Assembly (NCBI GenBank): GCA_037042185.1 | Contig: JAXQJY010000030.1 | Span: forward strand, 496,001-560,000 | DNA: 64,000 nucleotides | Direction: 5' to 3' | From: Sordariomycetes sp. S80-01Y | Lineage: Eukaryota > Ascomycota > Sordariomycetes | Shown: piece by piece, positions 33,562 through 44,683 of the stretch | Layout of the letters: every line of letters starts with the position of its first letter | How positions within the stretch are numbered: the first letter of the stretch is position 1 | Position numbers and translations under genes: made by a program | Notes under the pieces: model-generated | What the model was told of the DNA's origin: nothing | Database searches by the model: none | Seen by the model: the letters and a program-made list of their open reading frames with translations, nothing else

Positions 33562-36500
33562 ATGGCCCTACCACCTCCAGCTCCGCACCCCATGCTCGCT
33601 CGGGCGCCGGGGAGGAGGAAGACGAGGCTGCACCCCCAAGCGAAGATCTCTCGCTTCTGGTCGAAATTCAACTCCCGCAAGCCCGGCAAGGTAACATCGA
33701 TCTTCCCGCGGAAGCTCTACAGAGGACTCGCGCCTTCTGTTGACATACCGAGAGGCGGGACTTGCAACGCTGTTCAGAGTTACGAAGCAGCTCGGGCGGA
33801 ATGCGAAGCCATGGTCAGCAGAGCCGTCGCAAGGTGCGAGCAGACGAATAACAAATTTACCGACTTCGATTTCGACATTGAGACAGACCACTGGCTTGGC
33901 GAGCGGAACTGTCTCTATGGGCTGGAGCGTCCCATCGAGGATGACAGCGACTCGGACGACGATGAGCCCAGTCCTGATCGTGTCAGCAGGTCCTGGAGAA
34001 CCATTATCAAAAGCGGCATCCTATCCTCAACAGTCCAGTTCAATGTCTATCAGATGCAGAAGTATTTTGGCGTCTCAAACCCCCATCCTGACATCTTCGC
34101 GAGTCGACGCAGGCCCATGGCACCAATGTCTGTCCATCGCGTCGACTGGATCTTTGAGAATCCGCAGTTTACCATAAACGGGTACTCCAGCTCTGACATC
34201 AAGCAAGGTGCTTGCGGGGACTGCTGGTGGCTTGCAGCTGTCAGTAACATTGCTCACCGACGTGATCTGATGGAGAAGATCTGCGTTGCCAGAGATGAGG
34301 AATGCGGTGTCTATGGCTTCGTCTTCCACAGAGACGGCGAGTGGATCCCCACAGTGGTGGACGACAACCTCTATTTGAGAAACCTTGACTTTGGACTCGA
34401 TAACGAGGTCTACGATTCAAGGGGCAAAAAGGCTCGGCAGTGGAAGAAGCAGAAGCAGACAGGCTCTGAAGCGTTATACTTCTCTAAGTGTGAAGAGGAA
34501 GACGAAACTTGGCTGCCTCTGCTTGAAAAAGCCGTAAGTTCCCTCCGGCAATCTCGGCCGATAACGCTGACTTGGTTCTCAGTACGCCAAAGTCCACGGC
34601 GACTATGACGCGATCCACGGCGGTTGGGCCGGTTCAGGCGTCGAGGATCTGACAGGCGGTGTCAACAACATGATCCTCGCGAGCCGGGTCCTCCGAAAAG
34701 ATCGGCTTTGGCGCGAAATGTTGACGATTGACCAAGACAAAGGCGAGTTTGTGTTTGGTCTGTCTGCGACTTCTGACTTCAGGGATCTGGCCGGGAGGAA
34801 GAATGGCCTCGTGCAATCGCATGCCTATTCAGTTCTCAGAGCGACAGAGGTTGAGGACGAGGAGGGTAAGAAGCATAGGTTGATCAAGATGCGTAATCCC
34901 TGGGGTCAGCGTGCCGACAATGGCATGGGGGAATGGCATGGGCCCTGGTCTGATGGTTCCAAGGAGTGGACGCCTCATATGATCAAGCAGTTGCAGCACG
35001 AGCCCGCCGACGATGGCGTATTCTGGATGTCCTATGAAGATGTCCTGAACAATTTCAAATGGATTCATCGAACTCGTCTCTTTGACGAAACATGGACCGT
35101 CGCTCAGCAGTGGACCAGCGAGAACGTCGCTTGGGTGCCTGGATACCTCAGAAGCAAATTTGTGGTTGAAGTCAGGAAGGCGGGCCTCCACATTATTGTT
35201 CTGTCGAAGGTATGTTACTCATCCGTTATCCCTCTAGAAGAATGCAGCTAACGAGTAATCATAGCTTGACAACCGCTATTTCAAGGGCTTGGAAGGCCGG
35301 TACTGGCACTATCTCGAGTTCGTGATCCGCAAAGCTTCATCAGCGGAGAATCTTGCCGAGGCCAGGGGATTTCCGCACTCAGATCGTCGTTCGGTAAATG
35401 TGGAAATCTACCTCGAGCCCGGCGTATACGACATCTTCCCAAAGGTGACCTCCGAGAGCATGCCTTGGACAGAATCCGTGGAAGCTGTTGTCAAAAGAGA
35501 AGCGGTTAAAAATCCGAAGAAGCTGAGACAGGTGGGAATGCAGTACGACATTGCACATGCGAAGGCTGGCGTTCTGGATGAGGATGCTGAGCAGGAACGG
35601 CAGGGAGAACGGATGAAGCGGAAGCTCAGACAGAAGAAAAGAAAGGAGGAGAAGCTTAGGGAGATGAGGGGCGCCATGGCTACGATGCAGGCTGTGTTGA
35701 CTAACATGACAAGTCGGGCGGAGATGAAGGATCAGAAAAAAGACAAGGACAAAGGCAAGGACAACGAGGTGGAATCTGAGCAAGATCGTCCAGATAGTGG
35801 GGAGACTGCTCAAGTCAACAATGAGCTGGTCCCTGAAGATGCAAAGCAACCACCGGGGTTCTGGCCTGATGACTCGTTTAGATCGAGCCAAAGTGCGGGC
35901 CAAGGAGATTCTGCCACAAAAGAGGACAAAAGGGGCGAAGATGGCAACAAGCAGTCTAGGTCTACACAGACTCGAGACGCACCTCAGCAACCAGGGCTCG
36001 AGCCGGCAGAGCCCCACCCAGCACCAAAGACTCATCCGGAGCCGAAGAAAAATCAACGTGTTTCCGATTCAAGCTCAGACGCAGAGTCTGACACAGATTC
36101 CGAATCCAACTCTGACACGGACTCGGATACGTCCTCGGATACAGACTCGGTCACTTCAATTCAGGAATCCCAAGACGGAGACACGCCCTGGAATCCTGTA
36201 TGTGTGATGTGTTTGAGGGTGTACTCGAAGGATAAGGAAGTATCGGTCAAGCTGGTTCGACCGGATTTCAAAGAGGGAACCGACGTTGACGCGGAAACTG
36301 GGAAGGACATACAACCGCCACCAACTGGGAGCATCGTTCAGAAAGGAAAGAGAAAGAAGAGTAAGTTGCTTAAGCAACCAGCAGATCCAGATGCTGTGAA
36401 TGAGAGGACAGGGGACGAAGGGCAATCGCTCATTGAGACCAACCCCGGCGCCGGAAAAGAGGACAAAGACGATGATAAGATTGGGGACACGAAAGGGCAG

Positions 36501-36803
36501 AACGATGAGAAGAACATCGAAGCCGACGAGAATGAGAACAGGAAGCTGAAAGAGGACGAGGAGGATAAGGGGGATCTAAAGGAATGCAACGACGGAAAGC
36601 CAGTCGAGCTCGAGAAGGTCGACCAGCAGCAGAAGCAACCCCCGACGATTAATGAGGATGAAGATGGCGGCCGGGAACCCGAAATTGAAGAACAGGTGAC
36701 AAAGGATGAGAAGGGTACTTTTGATAAGAAAGAGCTTCTTCAAGAGATAAAAGAGGCCCAACAGAAGTTAATGAAGCTCTTGGTGGCAGCTGGAGCCGCC
36801 TAA
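33562..36803 (+). CDS. Calpain-family cysteine protease with long charged tail
   Basis: Three exons (33562-34533, 34583-35209, 35265-36803) encode 1045 residues. The peptidase C2 domain spans roughly 180-530. The triad is complete: Cys221 in GACGDCWWLAAV, His404 in LVQSHAYSVL and Asn429 in MRNPWGQ. Other calpain signatures are VVDDNLYLR and GGWAGSGVEDLTGG. A beta-rich segment follows (about 530-600, FVVEVRKAGLHIIVLSK and NRYFKGLEGRYW), like the domain after the calpain core. Residues from about 640 are Lys/Glu-rich coiled coil and then disordered, with an acidic Ser-Asp/Thr-Asp run near 800-830. No EF-hand or MIT domain is seen, so it is not a PalB-type calpain. The substrate is unknown. The ATG at 33562 is preferred because nothing upstream in frame is ATG. 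Confidence 0.9.
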
Positions 36804-37431
36804 GGGGCACAGATCTGGGATTGGAGGCACAGAAAGAAATATGTATTCCACACGCCCCTCAACTAATCCATCAAATATAGCAATTTCCATATCACTGGAA
36901 CATAGCACAATCTACTCGATGTACAAGTCTTTTGCCCCTTTTTCTCGGAGTCAACAGCCCCTTTGCAGTGTAAGCAGGCGGCGAGGGAGCGTGGCCGACG
37001 TCATTTAGGGGGCCTTCACGTGCCAGCCCGTGCCGCACCCCCGACTGACTGTCACATGTCAGTGCATCAGCCTCCGCCGCCAAACAGTCAACTGACATCG
37101 ACCCGAATCGCGAATCAGGATGGCCCGGCAGCGGAGCGTCACGAGTCGCGAGGTCGCGGACTTTTCTCGACCAACCTTTAGAATGGTGCTTCTATTTTCT
37201 GCGCTGCTCCCTTGATTGCATTTAGCTCGTCGTCACAGGTTCACGCACACGGCCTCCCGAGACATCGAACGCCTCCGAAACAACAACACCGACACCTGCG
37301 CTTCCACGCCGTGGTACTTCGACGACTGCCTCTACAACACAATGGGCTATGTGTAGTGACGTTCGCGGTAGTCCTAGAATATACACACCAATTCGAGCCC
37401 GGAAACAGCGCACGATCGAGGCACGGCAGTC
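36804..37431. other. Intergenic region, promoter of the HSL-type hydrolase gene
   Basis: Contains the calpain-gene 3' end and the next promoter. No coding sequence is seen. Confidence 0.55.
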
Positions 37432-39646
37432 ATGATAGACCACGTCTTCGGACGCCCGTCGTCCAAGTCGCGACGACTCCAAGTCCTCGCCGTCATATCC
37501 TTCTGGACGGCTTATCTCTACCGGTAAATCCTCCTAGCTCGTCTTCCTCCCAGCTCCGCTAACCCGACCCAGCGGCAACAGACACGGCCCTCCCGGCGCG
37601 CAACTCCTCTCCCGCCTCTCCTCCAAGCGCTTGACAACATGGCAAACCGTCGTCCTGACCATGCTCTCCCTCTACGCAGCACGGAACTTCTCCGCCCTCG
37701 TCGGTCTCGCCTCCCCGGAACCCATGGCCAACATGTATGATCCGACGTACTTTCGCGCGACCTGGGTGTTGACCGCGCTCGACGCTGGATTCTGGACCGC
37801 GATGCGGATCAAGAGGCCGAAGTGGCTGAGGGATCTGGCGAGCATCGTCTTTAGCCTGTTTTATCTGGTGGCTGCCGAGAGGGCGGACGAGAAGGTAAGG
37901 AAGGTGAGGGGCATGTTGACGGTGGAGCACTTGAGGGTCGCGTGGAACAAGGGGACGACACCGTACTTAAGCTTCTTCCAAGGGATCATGAGGCCGAGAT
38001 TCACGAGGTGGCCGCCTCGACAGGTGCGGATTGCGAGGCCGGGGTGCAGTGACTACAAGGAGCCCGTCGTGGCGTGGCTGTACTATGACGGCCCGTTGGC
38101 GGATCTGGAGCACCACCGCAAGCTTATCCTTGACATCCCCGGGGGCGGCTTCGTGGCTATGGATCCCAGATGCAATGACGACAAGCTGTTCGCCTGGGCT
38201 GCCAAGAGCGGCTTGCCGATTCTGAGCCTGGACTATCGGAAGGCGCCTGAGTATCCGTACCCTTATGCTCTCAACGAATGCTTTGATGTTTACACAGCCT
38301 TGATCCAGTCCAAGGGACGATGCATCGGCATGGCAGGCAAAGATGTTCCCAGGATCATCATGACAGGAGATAGTGCGGGTGGCAACTTAGCCGTTGCAAC
38401 GACGCTCATGATCCTGGAAAACAGCACGCCACATTTCAGGAGGTTTACTGGCCGGGGCGAGATACCGGCACCGGATGGGCTGGTGTGTTTCTACCCAGCA
38501 TTGGATATGAACATCGGAAATTGGATGACGGACGAGCAAATGTCTCTGATTCGAGACCGCAAGATGCGCAACACCAACAAGTCCATCGTGCGACGGAAAA
38601 GCCGGCAGTACAACGACCTGGTCGGAACGCCTCATCACTCGGACGACGAGGACGAAAGCACGCCCTCGAAAATACCAGCAGAGTCAGCAGTCGTTGATGA
38701 TGACGAGTCTGACGGCAGGACTCGAGAGCCGACCCCAGAGTACTCTCACTCAGGCCCTCGAACGCTCAGCAGCCCAGGTCTTCCCAGTCACCGCAGGAGC
38801 AACAGTGCCTCGCACCATGCCGAGCCGATGAAGACTCGCCTGGCAACGTCTTCAATGATTTCATACTTCAATGACAGGGTCCTGACCCCTGAGATGATGC
38901 GAGCCATGATCATCCTCTACATCGGACCGCACAACCGACCCGACTTCACGTCCGATTACCTCCTCAGCCCTGTTCTTGCACCAGAGGCACTCCTCACCAA
39001 GTTCCCAAAAACGTACTTCATGACTGGCGAACGGGACCCCCTCGTCGACGACACTGTTGTCTTTGCTGGAAGACTTCGACGGGCCAAGGAGACAGCTGCG
39101 CGTTACAAAACGTCGCCCGTCACGCCAGACGAGGATTACGCTGAGCAGCTGAGGGATCTAGGCACTGCAGAGGTTGTGCTCATTCCCGGGACATCGCATG
39201 GCTTCATGCAATTCCCGTCCGTGTACCCTCCTGCCTGGAAACACTTCAACCGCTGCGTTGAGTGGTTCGACCAAATCTTCGCGCAAGCGGATAGGACCCG
39301 GGCGCGCCAGGACAGACCACTTGCCTCCCCGGTGCAGCCGCGCGCATCGAATGGCAAGGTTGGGAAACATGCACCAGGGGCGGAGTCGAGTGGTGAGGAG
39401 GACAAACCACTGGAAATGACCAAGATCAGCCGTGGACGCAGCTCGACGCTCACACAGACCAAGGCCCCCAAACACGAAGAGGCGCCCAAAGCGGGATCAC
39501 AGTCCCCGCCCAAGCCGAACGGAAAGAAACCCAGACGGTTGAACAAGAATAAGAGCTTGGTCAAGTTGGACAGCGAGGAAGATCTGCTGAGCAGGAGGAT
39601 GCAGGGGTTAACAAGTGGACTGACCGGAAATGTGGATGATGACTAG
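37432..39646 (+). CDS. Alpha/beta hydrolase, hormone-sensitive-lipase-like, membrane-anchored
   Basis: Two exons (37432-37523, 37573-39646) encode 721 residues. Hydrophobic segments near 16-30, 52-75 and 117-132 suggest a membrane anchor, possibly in the ER. The catalytic domain has the nucleophile Ser298 in TGDSAGGN, Asp519 in GERDPLVDD and His573 in GTSHGF, the triad of the HSL/abhydrolase-3 family. The oxyanion motif reads DIPGGGF around 218-224 where the family usually has HGGG, so Pro replaces the His. Residues about 370-450 are a Ser/Asp/Glu-rich disordered insertion between nucleophile and acid. The C-terminal 120 residues are basic and low-complexity. It is likely an esterase or lipase acting on acyl esters, but the substrate cannot be deduced. 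Confidence 0.88.
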
Positions 39647-40218
39647 ACGTTCATGATGCACATGCAACACCAGAGTTGAAGAGACTGACCCATTCGCTTA
39701 GAACAACAGATAGACAACCCATTCAGCGTTTCATGCCAACAGGAAAAGTGCCCGAATTTCCATTTCGCGTCTCAATGACGGCGCCAGACGCCACCCAAAC
39801 CTTGTCCCTCGTGCTCGTGGGGCGCTGGTACGGCGTTACCTCTGGCACCACACACCACACGGGAACGCCTTGCCGAAAAGTGAGGTGACCTGCATATGAC
39901 GGCACAAGCGGAACGTCCCCCAGCGCACCGTGTAGCTGCAAGCGTGCGATGGACGCGTCGACAAAAGCAAAGTCATCGTCATGACGTGCGATCTGATTTG
40001 TCTGGAACGGTGCCGACCCGGCCTAGTCAGCCAGCGCGCACCTGAGGGGAAACCTGGAGCTTGAGCTACACGAGCTGCCTCCCGGACTCCCGACAGGTAC
40101 TTGAGCTATAGCTTCAGTTCTAGATTTATCAATTCCCTCCTCTTCACTTTCTCGTAGGGGCTTTCGAGACGTTGACTGCAACTGTGATCAATTCAATTCT
40201 CCACCCCAAACCGCTACG
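39647..40218. other. Intergenic region, glutamate decarboxylase promoter
   Basis: A 570-bp stretch with the upstream gene's 3' end and the promoter and leader of glutamate decarboxylase. Nothing else was recognised. Confidence 0.55.
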
Positions 40219-41981
40219 ATGGTGCACCTCTCGTCTGTCTCGAAGAAGCCCGAAAAGGGCGGGTCGTCTCATCAGAAGCAGAAGGCCCCAGTTGAGCTCA
40301 CCTCTGCCCAGGATGTGAGCGCTACGAGCGTCTACGGTTCCAAGTTTGCGGATGAGGATCTCCCGAAGCATGAGATGCCCGAAAATGAGATGCCGCGGGA
40401 CATCGCCTACAGACTGATCAGGGACGACCTGAGCCTCGACGGCAATCCGAAGCTCAAGTGAGTCCCGTGCAAGAGCTTCCTCGCCCGCAAACCAGCTGCT
40501 GATAACGCATGTGCGATAGTCTGGCTTCGTTCGTCACCACTTACATGGTAATCCCCAAGTCATTGACCCCTCCCGTAACAAGCAGCGCCTGACGCGCCAT
40601 CAGGAAGACGAGGCCGAGAAGCTCATGACGGAGTGCTTCGCCAAGAACTTCATCGACTACGAGGAGTACCCGCAGTGCGCCGACATCCAGAACCGCTGCG
40701 TCAACATGATCGGCTCCATCTTCCACGCCCCCACTGACGGCAACCCCGTGGGCACCTCGACCGTCGGCTCCAGCGAGGCTATCATGCTCGCCGTCCTCGC
40801 CATGAAGAAGCGCTGGAAGCAGAAGCGCGAGGCGCAGGGCAAGTCCACCGACAAGCCCAACCTGGTAATGAGCTCCGCCGTGCAGGTCTGCTGGGAGAAG
40901 GCGGTGCGGTACTTCGAGGTGGAGGACAGGCTGGTGTACTGCACGCCGGACAGGTTCGTCATAGATCCCGAGGAGACGGTGGGGCTGTGCGATGAGAACA
41001 CGATTGGAATCTGCGCCATCCTGGGTACGACGTATACGGGTGAGTATGAGGATGTAAAGGGGGTGAATGATTTGCTGGTTAGCAAGGGGATGGATGTGCC
41101 GATCCACGTTGATGCGGCCAGCGGTGGATTCGTAGCACCATTTGTAGTGCCTGATCTGGAGTGGGATTTCAGGTGCGAAAAGGTCGTGAGCATCAATGTA
41201 TCTGGCCACAAGGTGAGCCGACCCCTTTCTGATCTTTGAAGATCATGCTGACTCCTGACAGTACGGGCTGGTGTATCCTGGTGTTGGCTGGGTGGTCTGG
41301 CGCGCACCCGAGTACCTCCCCCAAGAGTTGGTCTTCAACATCAACTACCTGGGCGCGGACCAGGCGTCATTCACGCTGAACTTCTCAAAGGGCGCAAGCC
41401 ACGTCGTCGGCCAGTACTACCAGCTCATCCGCCTCGGCAAGCATGGCTACCGCGCCATCATGAGCAACCTCACCCGCACGGCCGACTACCTCTCAACCTC
41501 GCTCGAGCATGAGGGCTTCATCATCATGTCCAAGCCGTCGGGAGAGGGTCTCCCGCTCGTGGCGTTCCGCTTCCCCGACGCCGGCGCCGACGAGCGCTAC
41601 TACAACGAGTTCTCCCTGGCGCGCACTCTGCGGAGCAGGGGCTGGGTCGTCCCGGCGTACACGATGGCGCCCAAGACCAACAACCTCAAGATGCTGAGGG
41701 TGGTGGTCAGGGAGGACTTCAGCCGGAGCAAGTGCGACATGCTCATCAGCGACATCAAGCTCTGCCTGGGGCTGCTCAAGGAGATGGACAAGGAGACGCT
41801 AAAGCAGCAGGAGGAGTTTGTCCAGAAGCACGTCACGGCGCATGGGAAGAGACAGCACGGAACTCAAGCTTACAAGGTGAGTTCTGCCTCTAGAACTTGT
41901 GGACGAGCAGGTTCTGACCATAGGCAGGATGAGAAGCACTCGCTTCAGGGGAAGACTGGGAAGACGCACGCGGTCTGCTAA
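40219..41981 (+). CDS. gad1: Glutamate decarboxylase (PLP group II decarboxylase)
   Basis: Five exons (40219-40457, 40520-40547, 40604-41212, 41262-41876, 41928-41981) encode 514 residues; exon 2 is only 28 nt. The enzyme converts glutamate to GABA and CO2 in the cytosol, feeding the GABA shunt and acid or oxidative stress tolerance. Seen: [19 protein letters not shown] and LASFVTTYM at the N-terminus, [14 protein letters not shown], the substrate/cofactor region [15 protein letters not shown], and the PLP lysine (residue 292) in [18 protein letters not shown], which is split exactly after the Lys codon by intron 3. The C-terminus KTHAVC closely resembles the end of other fungal enzymes. The last intron (51 nt) is a multiple of three and has no stop, so its retention would insert 17 residues in frame. 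Confidence 0.95.
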
Positions 41982-42356
41982 GCTCCCAAAAATACGACAA
42001 CTAGGCCAGTGTTCGACCCAAGGAGTTGCGCTCCTTTCAATTGATTTCGTCTACTCCATAGTAGCTCGTTTCCGATCGTGAGTGGCGAAACCTTTATATT
42101 TCGCAATCCGGTAGCCAAACTTATGTACCTCTAAAGTTGGGAAATAACGCCTTCCAATGCATACCCAGATTTCTCGTGCAAATGTTAAGAAGAAAACAAA
42201 ACGACAAGCAGTGTATAACATCCACTTCCATATCCAGGTGTCTAGACAAGGTGACTTGTAGAGTCCCGATCATATGTCCAGGACAGCTGTTGAGAGCTGA
42301 CCCTTAGTGCAGGTTGCTCTCAGTCGGTAATAGAAGGCGCTCCATTGCTCGATCTA
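41982..42356. other. Convergent intergenic region, 3' ends of gad1 and the MFS gene
   Basis: Both genes end here. No coding sequence is visible. This AT-richer stretch is as expected for two 3' untranslated regions. Confidence 0.6.
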
Positions 42357-44087
42357 TCAGTGTATCGAGTGCACCTCTGTCTCCGCGATGGTCTTCTTGT
42401 GGAAGAGCTTCTGCCGCGGCATGGTGGTGTCCTCGCGCACGAGGCGTCGGGCAATGAACGTCACGAAGCATCCGCCGATGAGTGAAAAGACGGCCACTTC
42501 TCATGTCAGTCGCTTAGAAACCACCTCCAAGTCAGGGGGACCTACGGATTGTGAATGTCCAGCCAACGCCGATGGTGTCGATTAGCGGGATTGCTCCTCC
42601 AACACCAGCCGCACCGAGTGCATATTGTACGACATACTTGCCACTGATGGCTGCAGCTTTGTACTGGGGATGCACTTCTGCTCCAGATTAGCTTTCCGGA
42701 TCACACGTGGCCAACATGAAAGCTTACCGGCTGCATAAGTGTTGAGCCCGTTAAAGGCAGCCATCAACCCGAACCCCTCAATGAAACTACTCGAGATGGG
42801 AAGTCCCATCCCGCCGACCTCTTGGTCAACACTCCAACCATATAACAAAGTTCCAAACGGCAGTACGACGAAGAACCAGGGAAGGGTGCTATTCAATCTG
42901 TCCTCGGCAAATCGAACGCCGTCGCGGCGCGCCTTGTACCGCACGACGCAGCGGTCAGACAGGTGGCCGGACACGACACTGCCGGCGAGAAAGCCCACGC
43001 CGGGCGCAAGGAAGAAGAGACCGGAGTACATGGGCGATGTGAGGTCGAAGAGGGGATTGATGATGTGACGCACGGAGGACAGGAGGGAGTATTGGTTGAC
43101 GGCGAGGAGACCGCATGTTACGTCCTTCGGAACTGTCAGCGCTTAGGTTAAGACATGATAAAGAGACGGTGCTCACAGCAAGCAAGATGCTAGGGAACTT
43201 GAACAATCTGAAGACGTGAATGGGGTTGAACGCCGCCAGGATGGCCTCCTTTGACCTGTGCTTTGGCTTCTCGTCGTATTGCAGATTCGAGAGCTCGCTC
43301 TTCTTGGGGACGAGGAAGAAGGCGAGGACCAGGCCGATGAGAGCCATGCCGCCCTGAACGCCGAAAATGACTCTCCACGTGGTGAAGGTAGCAATGATAC
43401 TCGCGATCATGGGCGCTGGAAACTGTCAGGGGCGTGTAAATCTCACAGGGGAAGGCTACCAACTAATGGACTGCGCGCTGACGGTGCTGCCGAGGAAGAA
43501 GCCGACGGCGGTTCCACGTACAGCCTACGTTTCTTAGCCACATCTACAACACGTCCGCAGTGACGTCTGCTTACAGGTTCGAAGATGTCAGACAGGATGG
43601 TCTGACCAGCTACTAGAAAAAAGGGGCCCATTGTGCCGCTGAACACCCACAAGGCTGTGAACAGGGGGAAGCTGTTGCTCAGAGCACAGCCCAGCGAGCA
43701 GAGCACAAAGAGCACCGACGCAACGAGATAGCTCGACCGTCTTCCGATGATGGTCGTGATGGGCAGCCATATCAGAGCAGACATGGCCATGCCGACCAGC
43801 ACGCCGGCATTGGCAGTGGAGATGCTCGTCGTCTGGACGCCAAAGGTCGCCGCAATTTCGGGGTTGACGGTCATGATGGAGGTGCTCATAAACGTGACAG
43901 GCAGGGCCATCCAGCAGACAACAAAGAGGATGACCCAGCGGCGCAGACCAGACATCTTGGCCGCCACATCGTCCGAGTAGGGCATGGGAGTCATGGCCGG
44001 GGGTAGCCCCGGGTCAGGCCCAGCGTCTCGGAGGACGGACCCGGGGGTGGTTGCTTCAGGGGTGCTGCTCGCGGCGGGGATGTCCAT
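42357..44087 (-). CDS. Major facilitator superfamily transporter, probable drug:H+ antiporter type
   Basis: Six exons (44087-43575, 43524-43464, 43415-43177, 43124-42728, 42674-42546, 42496-42357) encode 492 residues. The cytosolic N-terminus is Pro/Thr-rich. About twelve hydrophobic helices follow, starting at WVILFVVCWMALPVTFMS. Between helices 2 and 3 lies LPITTIIGRRSSY, the MFS motif A position. Between helices 8 and 9 lies VSGHLSDRCVVRYKARRDG. The pattern fits the MFS family, most likely the DHA1 branch. The substrate is unknown. The ATG at 44087 is preferred over the in-frame upstream ATG at 44252, because the extra 55 residues look like untranslated leader; this is a judgement. The gene lies tail-to-tail with glutamate decarboxylase, but nothing shows a functional link. 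Confidence 0.88.
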
Positions 44088-44683
44088 GCTGAGAAGTCGA
44101 CCATGCAGCAGATGTCTGCTACAGCTGTTCAACGAAAAAAGGGGGCGTTGACACGCGCGTGGGTTGAAGAGAGCGAGGAGTGAAATTTTCCGATGTGAGA
44201 AGGACGGGGATATGGGGAAGCCATTATAACCGAGCCGGTGGAAGCCGGCCATTTGTGGGGGATGCCGAGGACCGGAGCTCCGTGCGTGGTCCGGTTCCGG
44301 TTCGGCGGCCGGAGTGCTCCGTTTAAGTGGTGAGGCCGGGCGTGAGAAGCACCGAAAATGTTAGGAAGCGGTCAAGGCGAACAAATGTGTACTCATTCCC
44401 ACCCTGTATGAAGATCAACATCAAACGAAAGGAGAGCGGAAGGCTTTGATTTGGGTGGATTCTCCGGGAGGAAGTTGACAATTTTCTTCTCTCTCCGGCT
44501 GGATGACATCTTGTTGCAGGAGGATTCTCTTTCGATGATTGCAGGTTGGCTTCTTGTAGTATCGTCACATTGATGGCGTAGTCTACGAATCGTGCTGCCT
44601 GTGTGCAGCAGGTTTAATACTGAAAGGACATCTATAAACTATCAGCCGCTTCGCTTTTCCGCTCTTCCACAACCGCCAGCATG
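44088..44683. other. Intergenic region, MFS promoter and arg8 3' end
   Basis: This 600-bp stretch contains the MFS gene's promoter or leader and the end of the arg8 transcript. No gene is recognised. Confidence 0.55.

Noticed and set aside
44088-44252. Upstream in-frame ATG (44252) for the MFS transporter
   Set aside because: The added 55 residues look like leader sequence and are not a signal or transporter segment. The ATG at 44087 opens a typical MFS N-terminus. It is kept only as an alternative.
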